From positions 1 to 47,133 of the forward strand of contig DASSTJ010000060.1 in assembly GCA_035707965.1 (NCBI GenBank): a DNA stretch of 47,133 nucleotides. The letters are read 5' to 3'. Position numbers and translations under genes: made by a program. The stretch is from DASSTJ01 sp035707965 (GTDB lineage Bacteria; Actinomycetota; Actinomycetes; Actinomycetales; Angustibacteraceae). The notes below the pieces were generated by a model. It saw only the letters and a list, made by a program, of their open reading frames with translations, was not told the origin of the DNA and made no database searches. Below, piece by piece: positions 9,186 to 17,967 of this stretch. The number at the start of each line of letters is the position of its first letter. The stretch's first letter is position 1.

Positions 9186-10183
9186 GAGGCACGCTCCGGA
9201 CTGGGCTCGAAGGGGGACGGCGGTGTGGTCGTGGGCGGCGCCGCCAGGAGCGGCGCCGGTGCAGCGGGGTTCGAGGACCGCTCGACGAGCCGCGCGGCTC
9301 CGTCGGCGAGCAGCTGCTCGGCCAGGCGTCGACCGAGGGTGGCAGCGTCGGTCACCGGTCCGGCGAGGGTGCCTCGCAGCACGACGGAACCGTCGGTCGC
9401 CGCGGCCACGCCCGACAGCCGGAGCTCGTCGTCGACGACGCTCGCGAGCGCCCCGACGGGGGCCGTGCAGCCCGCCTCGAGGGCGGCGAGCAGCGCGCGT
9501 TCGGCGGTGACGGCGGAGCGGGACGGCGTGTGGTCGAGCAGCGCGAGGGCCTCCACGAGCGGCCGGTCGTCGCTGCGGCACTCGACGGCGAGGGCACCTT
9601 GGCCGGGTGCCGGCAGCACCTGGTCGGGGGCCAGCACGTCGGTGACGACTCCGACGCGACCGATCCTGAGCAGCCCGGCGTGCGCCAGCACCACGGCGTC
9701 CATCGTGCCGTCGGTGACCATCGCGAGCCGGCGGTCGACGTTGCCGCGCACGGGCTGCACGCGCAGGTCCGGGCGCACCGCGAGCAGCTGGGCCTGCCGG
9801 CGCGGTGACCCGGTGCCGAGCCGCGCGCCTTCGGGCAAGGTGCCCAGCGTGAGGCCGTCCCGGGCGACGAGCACGTCGCGCGGGTCCTCGCGCCGTGGCA
9901 CCGCCGCGACGACGAGGCCGTCGACCGGAGCGGTCGGCAGGTCCTTGAGGGAGTGGACGGCGAGGTCCACCTCACCGTCGAGCACGGCCTGCCGCAGTGC
10001 GGCCGCGAAGACGCCGGTGCCGCCGATCTCCGACAGGTGCGCGCGGGAGGTGTCGCCGAACGTCGTCACCTCGACCAGGACGACCTCGCGTCCGGTGGCG
10101 CGCTGCAGCGCATCGGCGACCGTCTGGCTCTGGGTCGTGGCGAGCGCGCTCGCGCGCGTGCCGAGCCGCAGCGGGGACGTCAT
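9182..10183 (-). CDS. hemC: hydroxymethylbilane synthase (porphobilinogen deaminase)
   Basis: HemC links four porphobilinogen units into hydroxymethylbilane on a covalently bound dipyrromethane cofactor. The cofactor cysteine is C239 in EAGCTAPVGA, and the catalytic aspartate is D81 in VHSLKDLPT. The N-terminus RLGTRASALATTQ is typical. The 333-residue length is slightly above the usual 300 to 315 because of a proline-rich tail after about residue 308 that is probably disordered. ATG 10183 overlaps the hemA stop (ATGA), and its stop overlaps the hemD start. Confidence 0.96.
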   Translation of the reverse strand: MTSPLRLGTRASALATTQSQTVADALQRATGREVVLVEVTTFGDTSRAHLSEIGGTGVFAAALRQAVLDGEVDLAVHSLKDLPTAPVDGLVVAAVPRREDPRDVLVARDGLTLGTLPEGARLGTGSPRRQAQLLAVRPDLRVQPVRGNVDRRLAMVTDGTMDAVVLAHAGLLRIGRVGVVTDVLAPDQVLPAPGQGALAVECRSDDRPLVEALALLDHTPSRSAVTAERALLAALEAGCTAPVGALASVVDDELRLSGVAAATDGSVVLRGTLAGPVTDAATLGRRLAEQLLADGAARLVERSSNPAAPAPLLAAPPTTTPPSPFEPSPERAS

Positions 10184-11595
10184 GGCGTCACCTCCGCGGG
10201 CCCAGGGGCCGCGACGTCGCGGACGTCGGCCGGCGGCACGCTCGCGTCGGGCGCCGCCCGCGGGGTAGCGCTCGGCGGCACGGGCTGCGCCTCGTCGACC
10301 GGAACCTCGGTGACCGCGGTGACGTCCTCGAGGTCCAGGTCGAACAGCTCGCGCAGCGCCGCCGCGTACGAGCCTCCGTCCGAGCGTCCGGCCAGCTCCT
10401 TCACCCGCACCGTCGGGGTGTGCAACAGCTTGTCGACGACCCGGTGCACGGTGCTCGCCACCTCACGCTGCACCTGCTCGCGGACGGCGTCGTCGACGTC
10501 CGGCAGGCGCTGGGCCAGGCGGGCCAGCTCCACCTCGACGAACTCCGCGGCCCGCGCCCGCAGGGCCACGACGGTGGGAGCGACGGCCTGCACCCGCCGC
10601 TGGGCCAGGTAGCCGCCGACCTCCTCGGCGACCAGCGCGCGCACCTGCTCGACGTCCGCGCTGAAGTCCTCCTCGGCCAGGTCGCGGCCGAGCCCTTCGA
10701 GGTCGACGAGCGTCACGCCGGGCACGTCGCCCGCGCCAGGGTCCACGTCGCGCGGGAGCGCGAGGTCGACGTACAGCTGCGAGCTGGACCGCGCGGCCGC
10801 CCCCCGGGCCGCCAGCTCGGCGTCCACGACGTGGCCGACCGCCCCCGTGCACGACACGACGAGGTCGGCTGCCGCGAGCGCTTCGCCAAGCTGCTCGAAC
10901 GGCACGGCGGTGCCCTCGACGGCGTCGGCCAGCCGCTGCGCGCGCTCGGGCGTGCGGTTCACGATCGTCAGGGACCCGACACCGGCACGGCGCAGCGTCG
11001 TCGCGGCGAGCGCGCTCATCGAGCCGGCACCCACGACGAGGACGGACAGGCTCGCCGCCGGCCCGAGGTCGTTCTCGGCCCGACTCAGCGCGGCGCTCAC
11101 CAGAGATGCGCCGGCATGGTCGATGCCGGTCTCGGCGTGCGCCCGCTTGCCGACACGGAAGGCCTGCTGCATGAGCCGGCCGAGCACCCGGCCGGCCGAG
11201 CCGGACTGCTGCGCCGCCTCCCAGGCGCCGCGAAGCTGACCCAGGACCTGGCTCTCACCCACGGCCATCGAGTCCAGGCCACAGGCCACCGTGAACAGGT
11301 GGGCGACGGCCCGGTCGGCGTAGTGCACGTAGAGGTGGTCGCGCAGGCCCTCGAGCGGCACCCCGGTCACCTCGGACAAGGCGGCGCTCAGGTCGGCGAG
11401 GCCGGCGTGGAAGGTCGCGACCTCGGCGTACAGCTCGACCCGGTTGCAGGTGGCGACCACGACCGTCTCGGCCACGTTCTCGCTGGACCGCAGCGCCGTG
11501 GCGACGTCGGCCACCCCCTGGCGGTCGAGGGCGACGCGCTCCAGGAGGCTCAGCGGTGCGCTGCGGTGGGAGACGCCGATGACCAGCACGCTCAC
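10180..11595 (-). CDS. hemA: glutamyl-tRNA reductase
   Basis: HemA reduces glutamyl-tRNA to glutamate-1-semialdehyde with NADPH, the first committed step of C5-pathway heme synthesis, and is the usual control point. The catalytic cysteine is C50 in VVATCNRVELYA; LDSMAVGESQVLGQ and the NADPH-binding VLVVGAGSMS follow, and the C-terminal dimerisation helices are complete. The 471-residue length exceeds the common 420 to 440 because of a Pro/Ala/Val-rich tail of about 45 residues. GTG 11595 overlaps the rex stop by four bases, so heme synthesis is coupled to translation of the redox repressor. Confidence 0.96.
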   Translation of the reverse strand: MSVLVIGVSHRSAPLSLLERVALDRQGVADVATALRSSENVAETVVVATCNRVELYAEVATFHAGLADLSAALSEVTGVPLEGLRDHLYVHYADRAVAHLFTVACGLDSMAVGESQVLGQLRGAWEAAQQSGSAGRVLGRLMQQAFRVGKRAHAETGIDHAGASLVSAALSRAENDLGPAASLSVLVVGAGSMSALAATTLRRAGVGSLTIVNRTPERAQRLADAVEGTAVPFEQLGEALAAADLVVSCTGAVGHVVDAELAARGAAARSSSQLYVDLALPRDVDPGAGDVPGVTLVDLEGLGRDLAEEDFSADVEQVRALVAEEVGGYLAQRRVQAVAPTVVALRARAAEFVEVELARLAQRLPDVDDAVREQVQREVASTVHRVVDKLLHTPTVRVKELAGRSDGGSYAAALRELFDLDLEDVTAVTEVPVDEAQPVPPSATPRAAPDASVPPADVRDVAAPGPAEVTP

Positions 11596-12293
11596 CCGGC
11601 CACCTCCTCGACCCGGGCCGAGCCTGGCCGCGACGGGGCGCCGAGACCTGCCGACTTGCGCTGCTCGTGGAAGGCGAGGATCTGCAGCTCGGTGGACAGG
11701 TCGACCTTGCGCACGTCGACGCCCTCGGGGACGGACAGCACGCACGGCGCGAAGTTCAGGATGCTGCGGACGCCGGCCGCGACCAGCCGGTCGCACACCT
11801 CCTGCGCCGGGGCGGCCGGTGTGGCCACCACGCCGATGGCGATCGCGCCCCCGGCCGCCAGGGTGTCGAGCTCGTCGAGGTGCCGTACCTTCAGGGAGGC
11901 GACGACCTCTCCGACGACCGCGGGATCGGTGTCGAACAGCGCGACCACCCGGAAGCCGCGCGTGGCGAAGCCGCCGTAGCCCGCGAGCGCGTGGCCCAGG
12001 TTGCCGACTCCGACGATGGCGACCGGCCACTCCTGGGTGAGTCCCAGCTCGCGGGAGATCTGGTAGATGAGGTACTCGACGTCGTAGCCGACACCGCGCA
12101 CCCCGTAGGACCCGAGGTGCGAGAGGTCCTTGCGGAGCTTCGGGGAGTTGACGCCGGCCGCGACCGCGAGCTCCTCGGACGAGACGCTCGTCGTGCCCCG
12201 GTCGGCGAGCGCCGTCAGCGCCCGCAGGTAGACCGGAAGCCGGGCGACCGTCGCGTCGGGGATGCCACGACGCCCGGTCTGCTCCTCGGTCAC
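11592..12293 (-). CDS. rex: redox-sensing transcriptional repressor Rex
   Basis: Rex senses the NADH/NAD+ ratio and represses respiratory and heme genes when NADH is low. The 233-residue protein has an N-terminal winged helix (IPDATVARLPVYLRAL, SPKLRKDLSHLGSYG) and a C-terminal Rossmann domain (VAIVGVGNLGHALAGY, VALFDTDPAVVG). GTG 12293 is chosen because Rex proteins start shortly before the RRGIP motif and a GAGGAG lies 11 bases upstream; the open frame could start at 12398 but would add an unusual 35 residues. It heads rex-hemA-hemC-hemD-hemB, the arrangement known in Streptomyces, and its own promoter carries a Rex operator. Confidence 0.95.
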   Translation of the reverse strand: MTEEQTGRRGIPDATVARLPVYLRALTALADRGTTSVSSEELAVAAGVNSPKLRKDLSHLGSYGVRGVGYDVEYLIYQISRELGLTQEWPVAIVGVGNLGHALAGYGGFATRGFRVVALFDTDPAVVGEVVASLKVRHLDELDTLAAGGAIAIGVVATPAAPAQEVCDRLVAAGVRSILNFAPCVLSVPEGVDVRKVDLSTELQILAFHEQRKSAGLGAPSRPGSARVEEVAG

Positions 12294-12428
12294 GGTGTGC
12301 TCGGCTCCTCGCTCGCGTTGTGGCGCTCTCCCACCCTCTGCCTCCGCCACGACACGGGCAACCTCGCGGCTTAGCAGAAGGCCGCCGTCGCGTGTCACGC
12401 GGGGTCAGGGAAGGGGCGAACGCGGTCC

Positions 12429-12457
12429 ACCATAGGCGCTTGTGAACGTGCGCACAA
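12429..12457 (-). promoter_or_regulatory. rex-hem operon promoter with Rex operator
   Basis: On the minus strand a -35 box TTGTGC (12452-12457) and a -10 box TATGGT (12429-12434) are separated by exactly 17 bases. The plus-strand sequence TTGTGAACGTGCGCACAA at 12440-12457 matches the known Rex operator pattern TTGTGAA(4)TTCACAA at its outer five bases on each side. It covers the -35 box and most of the spacer, so bound Rex would block RNA polymerase. This implies autoregulation and redox control of heme synthesis, as shown experimentally for Streptomyces. The leader to the GTG at 12293 is about 130 bases. Confidence 0.85.
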
Positions 12458-12504
12458 AGCCGTGCTCAGGGGGTGGTCCTGGCGGGAGACGCAGGTCACA
12501 CGCG

Positions 12505-12798
12505 TCAGCCCGAGCGGCGACGTCCCCCGCGCACGTCTGGCGACAGCGCTGCCCTCAGCCGCTGCTCGTCCACGCGCCAGAAGTCGTGCTGCTGGCCGTC
12601 GACCAGCACGACGGGAACCTGGTCGGAGTACCGCCGCAACAGCTCGGGATCGGCGTCGACGTCCACCTCCGTCCAGGAGGTAGACGTCTCGTCAGCGACG
12701 CGGCGGACGACGTCTCTCGCCTCGTCGCACAGGTGGCAGCCCTGCCGTCCGACGAGGACGACGCGCGGCTCGCCCGACCCGTCGACCGCCTCGCTCAC
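12505..12798 (-). CDS. glutaredoxin-like protein
   Basis: A 97-residue thioredoxin-fold protein of the glutaredoxin-like (DUF836) type. The redox motif is GCHLCDEAR near residue 20, followed by the cis-proline region QVPVVLVDG. It probably works as a small disulfide reductant; the partner is unknown. A homologue stands beside the heme genes in Mycobacterium as well (Rv0508). The start is GTG 12798. It lies upstream of the rex promoter on the same strand and is divergent from the HAD phosphatase gene. Confidence 0.88.
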   Translation of the reverse strand: MSEAVDGSGEPRVVLVGRQGCHLCDEARDVVRRVADETSTSWTEVDVDADPELLRRYSDQVPVVLVDGQQHDFWRVDEQRLRAALSPDVRGGRRRSG

Positions 12799-12939
12799 GC
12801 GAGCAGTCTACGAACATGCCGCGGTTCACGACGATGTGCCAGCCGGGTGCCCATGAGGGGCGGATCCGAGGTCGCCTCCGTGAGCCGCGTCGTGCCAGGT
12901 GACAACCGTGGCTCTCGACACAGACGTCTGTTCGGGTCC

Positions 12940-13411
12940 GTGCCGGTACCGGTGAGCGCGTCGGCGCTGCGGTTGCTGCTGCCCTGGCTGGACGGCCCGA
13001 CGGGCTTGGCGTCGGATGCCGTAGTGGAGGGTGCGGTGGGCGACGCGGGCGGTCGAGCAGATCGCGGTGCTCGAGCAGCTCAAGGCGGCCGCTGCGGCGC
13101 GGCAGGCCCGGCTGAGCGTGCAGTTCGACGCCTCCCAGCGGGCCCGGCAGCGCGCGCGTGGGGTGCCGGCCGCGCAGGTCGGTCGCGGGGTGACCGACCA
13201 GATCGCGCTCGCGCGGCGGGAGTCGCCGACGGCCGGGTCGCGGCACCTGGGGTTGGCGAAGGCGCTGGTCACCGAGATGCCGCACACCCTGCACGCGCTG
13301 GCCGCTGGCGAGACGAGCGAGTGGACAGCGACGGCGGCGGCGCGCCCCACACCCACCGGCCACACCTACACCTCCACGCCACCACCCCTGCTCGCCGGCG
13401 CGGTGACGCCT
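12940..13411 (+). pseudogene. remnant of a 13E12/DUF222 HNH endonuclease gene (frameshift and internal deletion)
   Basis: In one frame 12940-13030 reads SASALRLLLPWLDG; from about 13031 the next frame continues the same family with VEQIAVLEQLKAAAAARQ, then ALARRESPTAGSRHLGLAKA and MPHTLHALAAGETSEW. These are hallmarks of the N-terminal DUF222 domain of 13E12-type HNH endonucleases. Directly after GETSEW the sequence jumps to TGHTYTSTPPPL, which resembles the extreme C-terminus of the same family. The whole middle, including the HNH catalytic part (roughly 250 residues or more), is missing. So the gene has one frameshift and one large internal deletion and cannot make an active enzyme. The end points are approximate. 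The rest of the 12799-13558 gap shows no other gene. Confidence 0.75.
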
Positions 13412-13546
13412 GCCCGCAGCCGCCCGTCGGACGTCGTCCTTCTCGAGCCACGGTCTTCTGGATAGCCTCAGCCAGCCTTCCGTCGTCCGGCCTAGCGGAC
13501 TGCGAACCCTTGACCGCGCGAAGCCGTGCTAACCGGTGGACCTGGC

Positions 13547-13552
13547 TAGGCT
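13547..13552 (+). promoter_or_regulatory. -10 box of a leaderless HAD-phosphatase transcript
   Basis: TAGGCT is followed by six bases and then the ATG at 13559. Transcription would start at or next to the A of the start codon, and no ribosome binding site is present. Confidence 0.6.
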
Positions 13553-13558
13553 GGTCGT

Positions 13559-14446
13559 ATGGGCCCCGATCGGGAGGACGCAGCGCGCGGGTCCGTCGCC
13601 GGCCGGGCCCCGACCGCGCGAGACACCGCCCTCGGCATCGGCCACGAGCAGCTCGAGGCCGAGCTGGAGGTGCCGCTCGACCCGACGGCAGCGGCGTTCT
13701 TCGACGTCGACAACACGCTCATGCGCGGGGCCAGCATCTTCTACTTCGCCCGCGGTCTGTACCGGCGCGAGTTCTTCACGGTTCGCGACCTTCTCGGCTT
13801 CGGCTGGCAGCAGGCGCGGTTCAAGGCCCTCGGCGAGAACCTCGAGCACGTGGAACAGATCCGCGAGAAGGCGCTCTCGTTCGTGGCCGGGCACACCGTG
13901 AGCGAGCTGACGGCGATCGGCGAGGAGATCTACGACGAGGTGATGGCCGAGAAGATCTGGCCGGGCACGCACGCGCTCGCGCAGATGCACCTGGACGCCG
14001 GGCAGCGCGTCTGGCTGGTCACGGCCACGCCGATCGAGATGGCGGACGTCATCGCCCGGCGTCTCGGTGTCTCGGGCGCCCTCGGCACGGTCGCCGAGCA
14101 GGTCGACGGCGTCTACACGGGCCGGCTGGTCGGCGAGCTGCTGCACGGCACTGCCAAGGCCGAGGCGGTCGCGAGGCTGGCCCACAACGAGGGCCTCGAC
14201 CTGTCCCGCTGCTCCGCGTACTCGGACTCGGCGAACGACATCCCGCTGCTCGAGCTGGTCGGCAAGCCGTGCGCCATCAACCCCGACGCACGGCTGCGTG
14301 CCTACGCGAAGAAGCACGGCTGGCCCGTCCGTGACTACCGCACCGGACGCAAGGCCGCGAAGATGGGCTTCCCCGCGCTCGCCGGTGTCGGGGCGGCCGC
14401 CGGCGGCGTCGCGGCTGGCGCGGCGCTACGACGTCGGTCACGCTGA
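13559..14446 (+). CDS. HAD-IB family hydrolase (SerB-like phosphatase)
   Basis: A 295-residue haloacid dehalogenase phosphatase. Motif I is FFDVDNTL (nucleophile D49, acid D51), motif II is in VWLVTATP, and motif IV is YSDSANDIPLL. The HAD-IB subfamily includes phosphoserine phosphatases; Mycobacterium has a relative (annotated SerB1, Rv0505c) in the same conserved neighbourhood, but the true substrate is not shown here. The C-terminus ends in a Gly/Ala-rich hydrophobic stretch and RRRSR, possibly a membrane contact. The transcript appears leaderless. The sigma factor gene starts four bases after its stop. Confidence 0.9.
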   Translation: MGPDREDAARGSVAGRAPTARDTALGIGHEQLEAELEVPLDPTAAAFFDVDNTLMRGASIFYFARGLYRREFFTVRDLLGFGWQQARFKALGENLEHVEQIREKALSFVAGHTVSELTAIGEEIYDEVMAEKIWPGTHALAQMHLDAGQRVWLVTATPIEMADVIARRLGVSGALGTVAEQVDGVYTGRLVGELLHGTAKAEAVARLAHNEGLDLSRCSAYSDSANDIPLLELVGKPCAINPDARLRAYAKKHGWPVRDYRTGRKAAKMGFPALAGVGAAAGGVAAGAALRRRSR

Positions 14447-14450
14447 GTCC

Positions 14451-15263
14451 GTGCACGAGCGCCGCGCTCGGACGCTGGTCCCGCCACGGAGGACCGGCGC
14501 TGCTGGCGTGCGTGCCCTGCGCCAGCTCGTCGAAGCGCTGTCCGCCGAGTCCACGCTCGTCCCCACCGCCCCCGGCCTGACACCGTCGCACACCTGGTGG
14601 TCCGTCTCGGACGGTGCGCACGTCGGCCCTCGTGCGGGCGCCACGAGCCGGGGCAGGGGCGCGACACCGAGCGGCGCCCCCGTCGCGCATCGGAGCAGCT
14701 CCGCGTCCGATGCCGAGCTCGACCGCGTCCGCGCGCTGGTCACGCTGGCGCAGCAGGGGGACGGCGAGGCGTTCGCGACGATCTACGAGAGCTACGTCGA
14801 CGTCGTCTACCGCTACGTCTACTACCGTGTCGGCTCCCACCACGTGGCCGAGGACCTCACCTCGGAGACGTTCGTGCGAGCGCTGCGGCGGCTCGACTCG
14901 TACACGTGGACGGGCCGGGACATCGCCGCCTGGTTCGTCACGATCGCACGCAACCTGGTCGTCGACCACGTGAAGTCGTCGCGGTACCGCCTCGAGGTGA
15001 CGACCGGCGACATGCTGGACGGCGACGAGCGCGCGCCGTCCACCGAGACCGAAGTGCTCGAGCGGCTGCGTGACGAGCGGCTGCTCAGCGCCCTGCGCGG
15101 CCTGAAGGCGGACCAGCAGGAGTGCCTCTCCCTGCGCTTCCTGCAGGGGCTGTCCCTCGCCGAGACGGCCGAGGTGATGGGCCGGTCGGCAGGCGCGGTG
15201 AAGCAGCTGCAGCTTCGGGCGGTCCGCTCGCTGCACCGGGCGCTGGGCGGTGAGCGTCCGTGA
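14451..15263 (+). CDS. BldN-like ECF sigma factor with N-terminal extension
   Basis: A 270-residue sigma factor. Region 2 covers about residues 105-175 (YRYVYYRVGSHHVAEDLTSE, WFVTIARNLVVDHVKSSR) and region 4 about 205-265 with the HTH LSLAETAEVMGRSAGAVKQL. The first 90 residues form an extension that includes HTWWSVSDGAHVGPRAG, similar in style to the pro-sequence of Streptomyces BldN, which is removed during development. BldN controls chaplin and rodlin genes in Streptomyces. The next gene resembles its anti-sigma factor RsbN, which supports the call. GTG 14451 is chosen to keep the extension; GTG 14508 is an alternative, and neither has a clear ribosome binding site. Confidence 0.87.
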   Translation: MHERRARTLVPPRRTGAAGVRALRQLVEALSAESTLVPTAPGLTPSHTWWSVSDGAHVGPRAGATSRGRGATPSGAPVAHRSSSASDAELDRVRALVTLAQQGDGEAFATIYESYVDVVYRYVYYRVGSHHVAEDLTSETFVRALRRLDSYTWTGRDIAAWFVTIARNLVVDHVKSSRYRLEVTTGDMLDGDERAPSTETEVLERLRDERLLSALRGLKADQQECLSLRFLQGLSLAETAEVMGRSAGAVKQLQLRAVRSLHRALGGERP

Positions 15264-15351
15264 GCCTGCCCGTCGACGCAGCCGTAACCCGCGCCACCTC
15301 CGCTCGTTGGACCTGGCGACGGGGTACCAGCAGCCGTGGGGGGTGTGACCG

Positions 15352-16659
15352 ATGAGCGTGAGCCAGACCCTGACACGCCGCCGGGACGCCGACCTGCTCG
15401 AACGGGCGCTGTCCGGCGACGCCGATGCGCTGGCCCACCCCCTGCTCGCCGACGACGCGAGCGACCTCGCGGTCCTCGTGCGGCTGGCCGAGGAGCTGCC
15501 GCAGCCGGCCGTGTCCCCCGACCCGGCGTTCGTCGCGCGACTGCGCGAGCAGCTGGTCGTCCAGGCGGCACGTCATCCCCTTCCGGCGTCGGTCGAGGTG
15601 CGTGCCGCCGAGGTCCCGCGGACGTCGGCGCGCACCGGGCCCAGGACGCTCACCGTGCCGCGGGGCGGGCGGCTCCTCGCGGGGCTGGCCACGATGGCGC
15701 TCGTCGTCGCCGTGGTGGTCGGCGGCCTCAGCACCCGCGCCCTGCCGGGCGACGCGCTCTACCCGGTGAAGCTGATGATCGGCGACGCGCAGGTGCGGCT
15801 CGCCGGCAGCGACCTCAGCCGAGGCAAGGCCCTGCTGAACCAGGTCGACACCAGGCTGGACGAGCTCGACGCGCTCGTCGCGGCCGGCGACCCGTCGCCC
15901 GCGCTGGTCGACCAGACCCTGGCCCGCGCCTCCGACGACCTGGGCGAGGCCCAGCGCCAGCTGCTCACCGACGGCTCCGGCACGCCGGACCCGCGCGCCC
16001 TGCAGGCGCTGGCGGACGCCGGCGCCCAGGCGACCGGCCGGCTGGCTGCCCTCCGTGACCGCGTGCCGGTGTCGTCGGTGCCGGCTGTCGACCGCCTGCT
16101 CCAGCAGCTGGCGCAGGGCCAGGCGGCGACGCTGCAGCAGCTCGACCGGCTCGTGCGCGCGGGCTCCTGCACGACGCTGTGCAGCAGCATCCGGTCGACC
16201 CTCGAGCAGATGGGCGAGCAGCTGTCCCGGCTCCTCGGCGGGCTCGCCGGTGGTCCGGGCGCCAGCGCGCTCGGGGGCACCGTGCCGGGGGTCGGCTCCG
16301 GCGCCACGACCGACGGGACGGGTCAGAGCGGCGTGCCCGGCACGGCGCCGACGTCCGTGCCCCGGGTGTCGTCGGCACCGGGCGGAGCTGGCGTCTCGCT
16401 GCCCGGCGCGAGCGTCAGCGTCGGGGACGGCGTCACGGCGACGGTGCCGGGACCGACCTTGTCGCTGCCGGGTGCCACCGTGCCGCTGCCCTCGGTGACC
16501 GTCGGGCTGCCCGGGCCGACGTCGACCGGGCTCCCCCTGCCCGGGGTCACCGTCCCCGGCACCACCCCCACGGTCGGCGGGGCGACGATCGGGGTCCCCG
16601 GCGTCTCGGTCGGCGGCGACTGCGTGCTCGGCCTCGGCGAGCTCTGCCTCGGCGGCTGA
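15352..16659 (+). CDS. RsbN-like anti-sigma factor (DUF5667 domain) with a long VPG-rich tail
   Basis: A 435-residue single-pass membrane protein. The cytoplasmic N-terminus (about 1-105) starts with RRRDADLLERALSG, the type of sigma-binding region seen in RsbN. The membrane helix is about residues 107-126, followed by the LPGDALYPVK motif that opens DUF5667 and a helical extracytoplasmic domain to about 290. The last 140 residues are unusual: low complexity, rich in Val, Pro, Gly, Thr and Ser (LPGATVPLPSVTVGLPGP), ending in DCVLGLGELCLGG with two cysteines. It should hold the upstream BldN-like sigma factor at the membrane. ATG 15352 is preceded by GGGGGG about eight bases upstream. Confidence 0.85.
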   Translation: MSVSQTLTRRRDADLLERALSGDADALAHPLLADDASDLAVLVRLAEELPQPAVSPDPAFVARLREQLVVQAARHPLPASVEVRAAEVPRTSARTGPRTLTVPRGGRLLAGLATMALVVAVVVGGLSTRALPGDALYPVKLMIGDAQVRLAGSDLSRGKALLNQVDTRLDELDALVAAGDPSPALVDQTLARASDDLGEAQRQLLTDGSGTPDPRALQALADAGAQATGRLAALRDRVPVSSVPAVDRLLQQLAQGQAATLQQLDRLVRAGSCTTLCSSIRSTLEQMGEQLSRLLGGLAGGPGASALGGTVPGVGSGATTDGTGQSGVPGTAPTSVPRVSSAPGGAGVSLPGASVSVGDGVTATVPGPTLSLPGATVPLPSVTVGLPGPTSTGLPLPGVTVPGTTPTVGGATIGVPGVSVGGDCVLGLGELCLGG

Positions 16660-16675
16660 CGGTGCGCCTCCCACG

Positions 16676-17962
<1,287 letters not shown>

Positions 17963-17967
17963 CGGGA

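Noticed and set aside
12294..12398. A longer Rex protein starting at GTG 12398
   Set aside because: The added 35 residues do not resemble Rex N-termini, and a ribosome binding site supports GTG 12293.
13510..13515. TTGACC upstream of the HAD gene as a -35 box
   Set aside because: It is 31 bases from the -10 box TAGGCT, far outside the usual 16 to 18.
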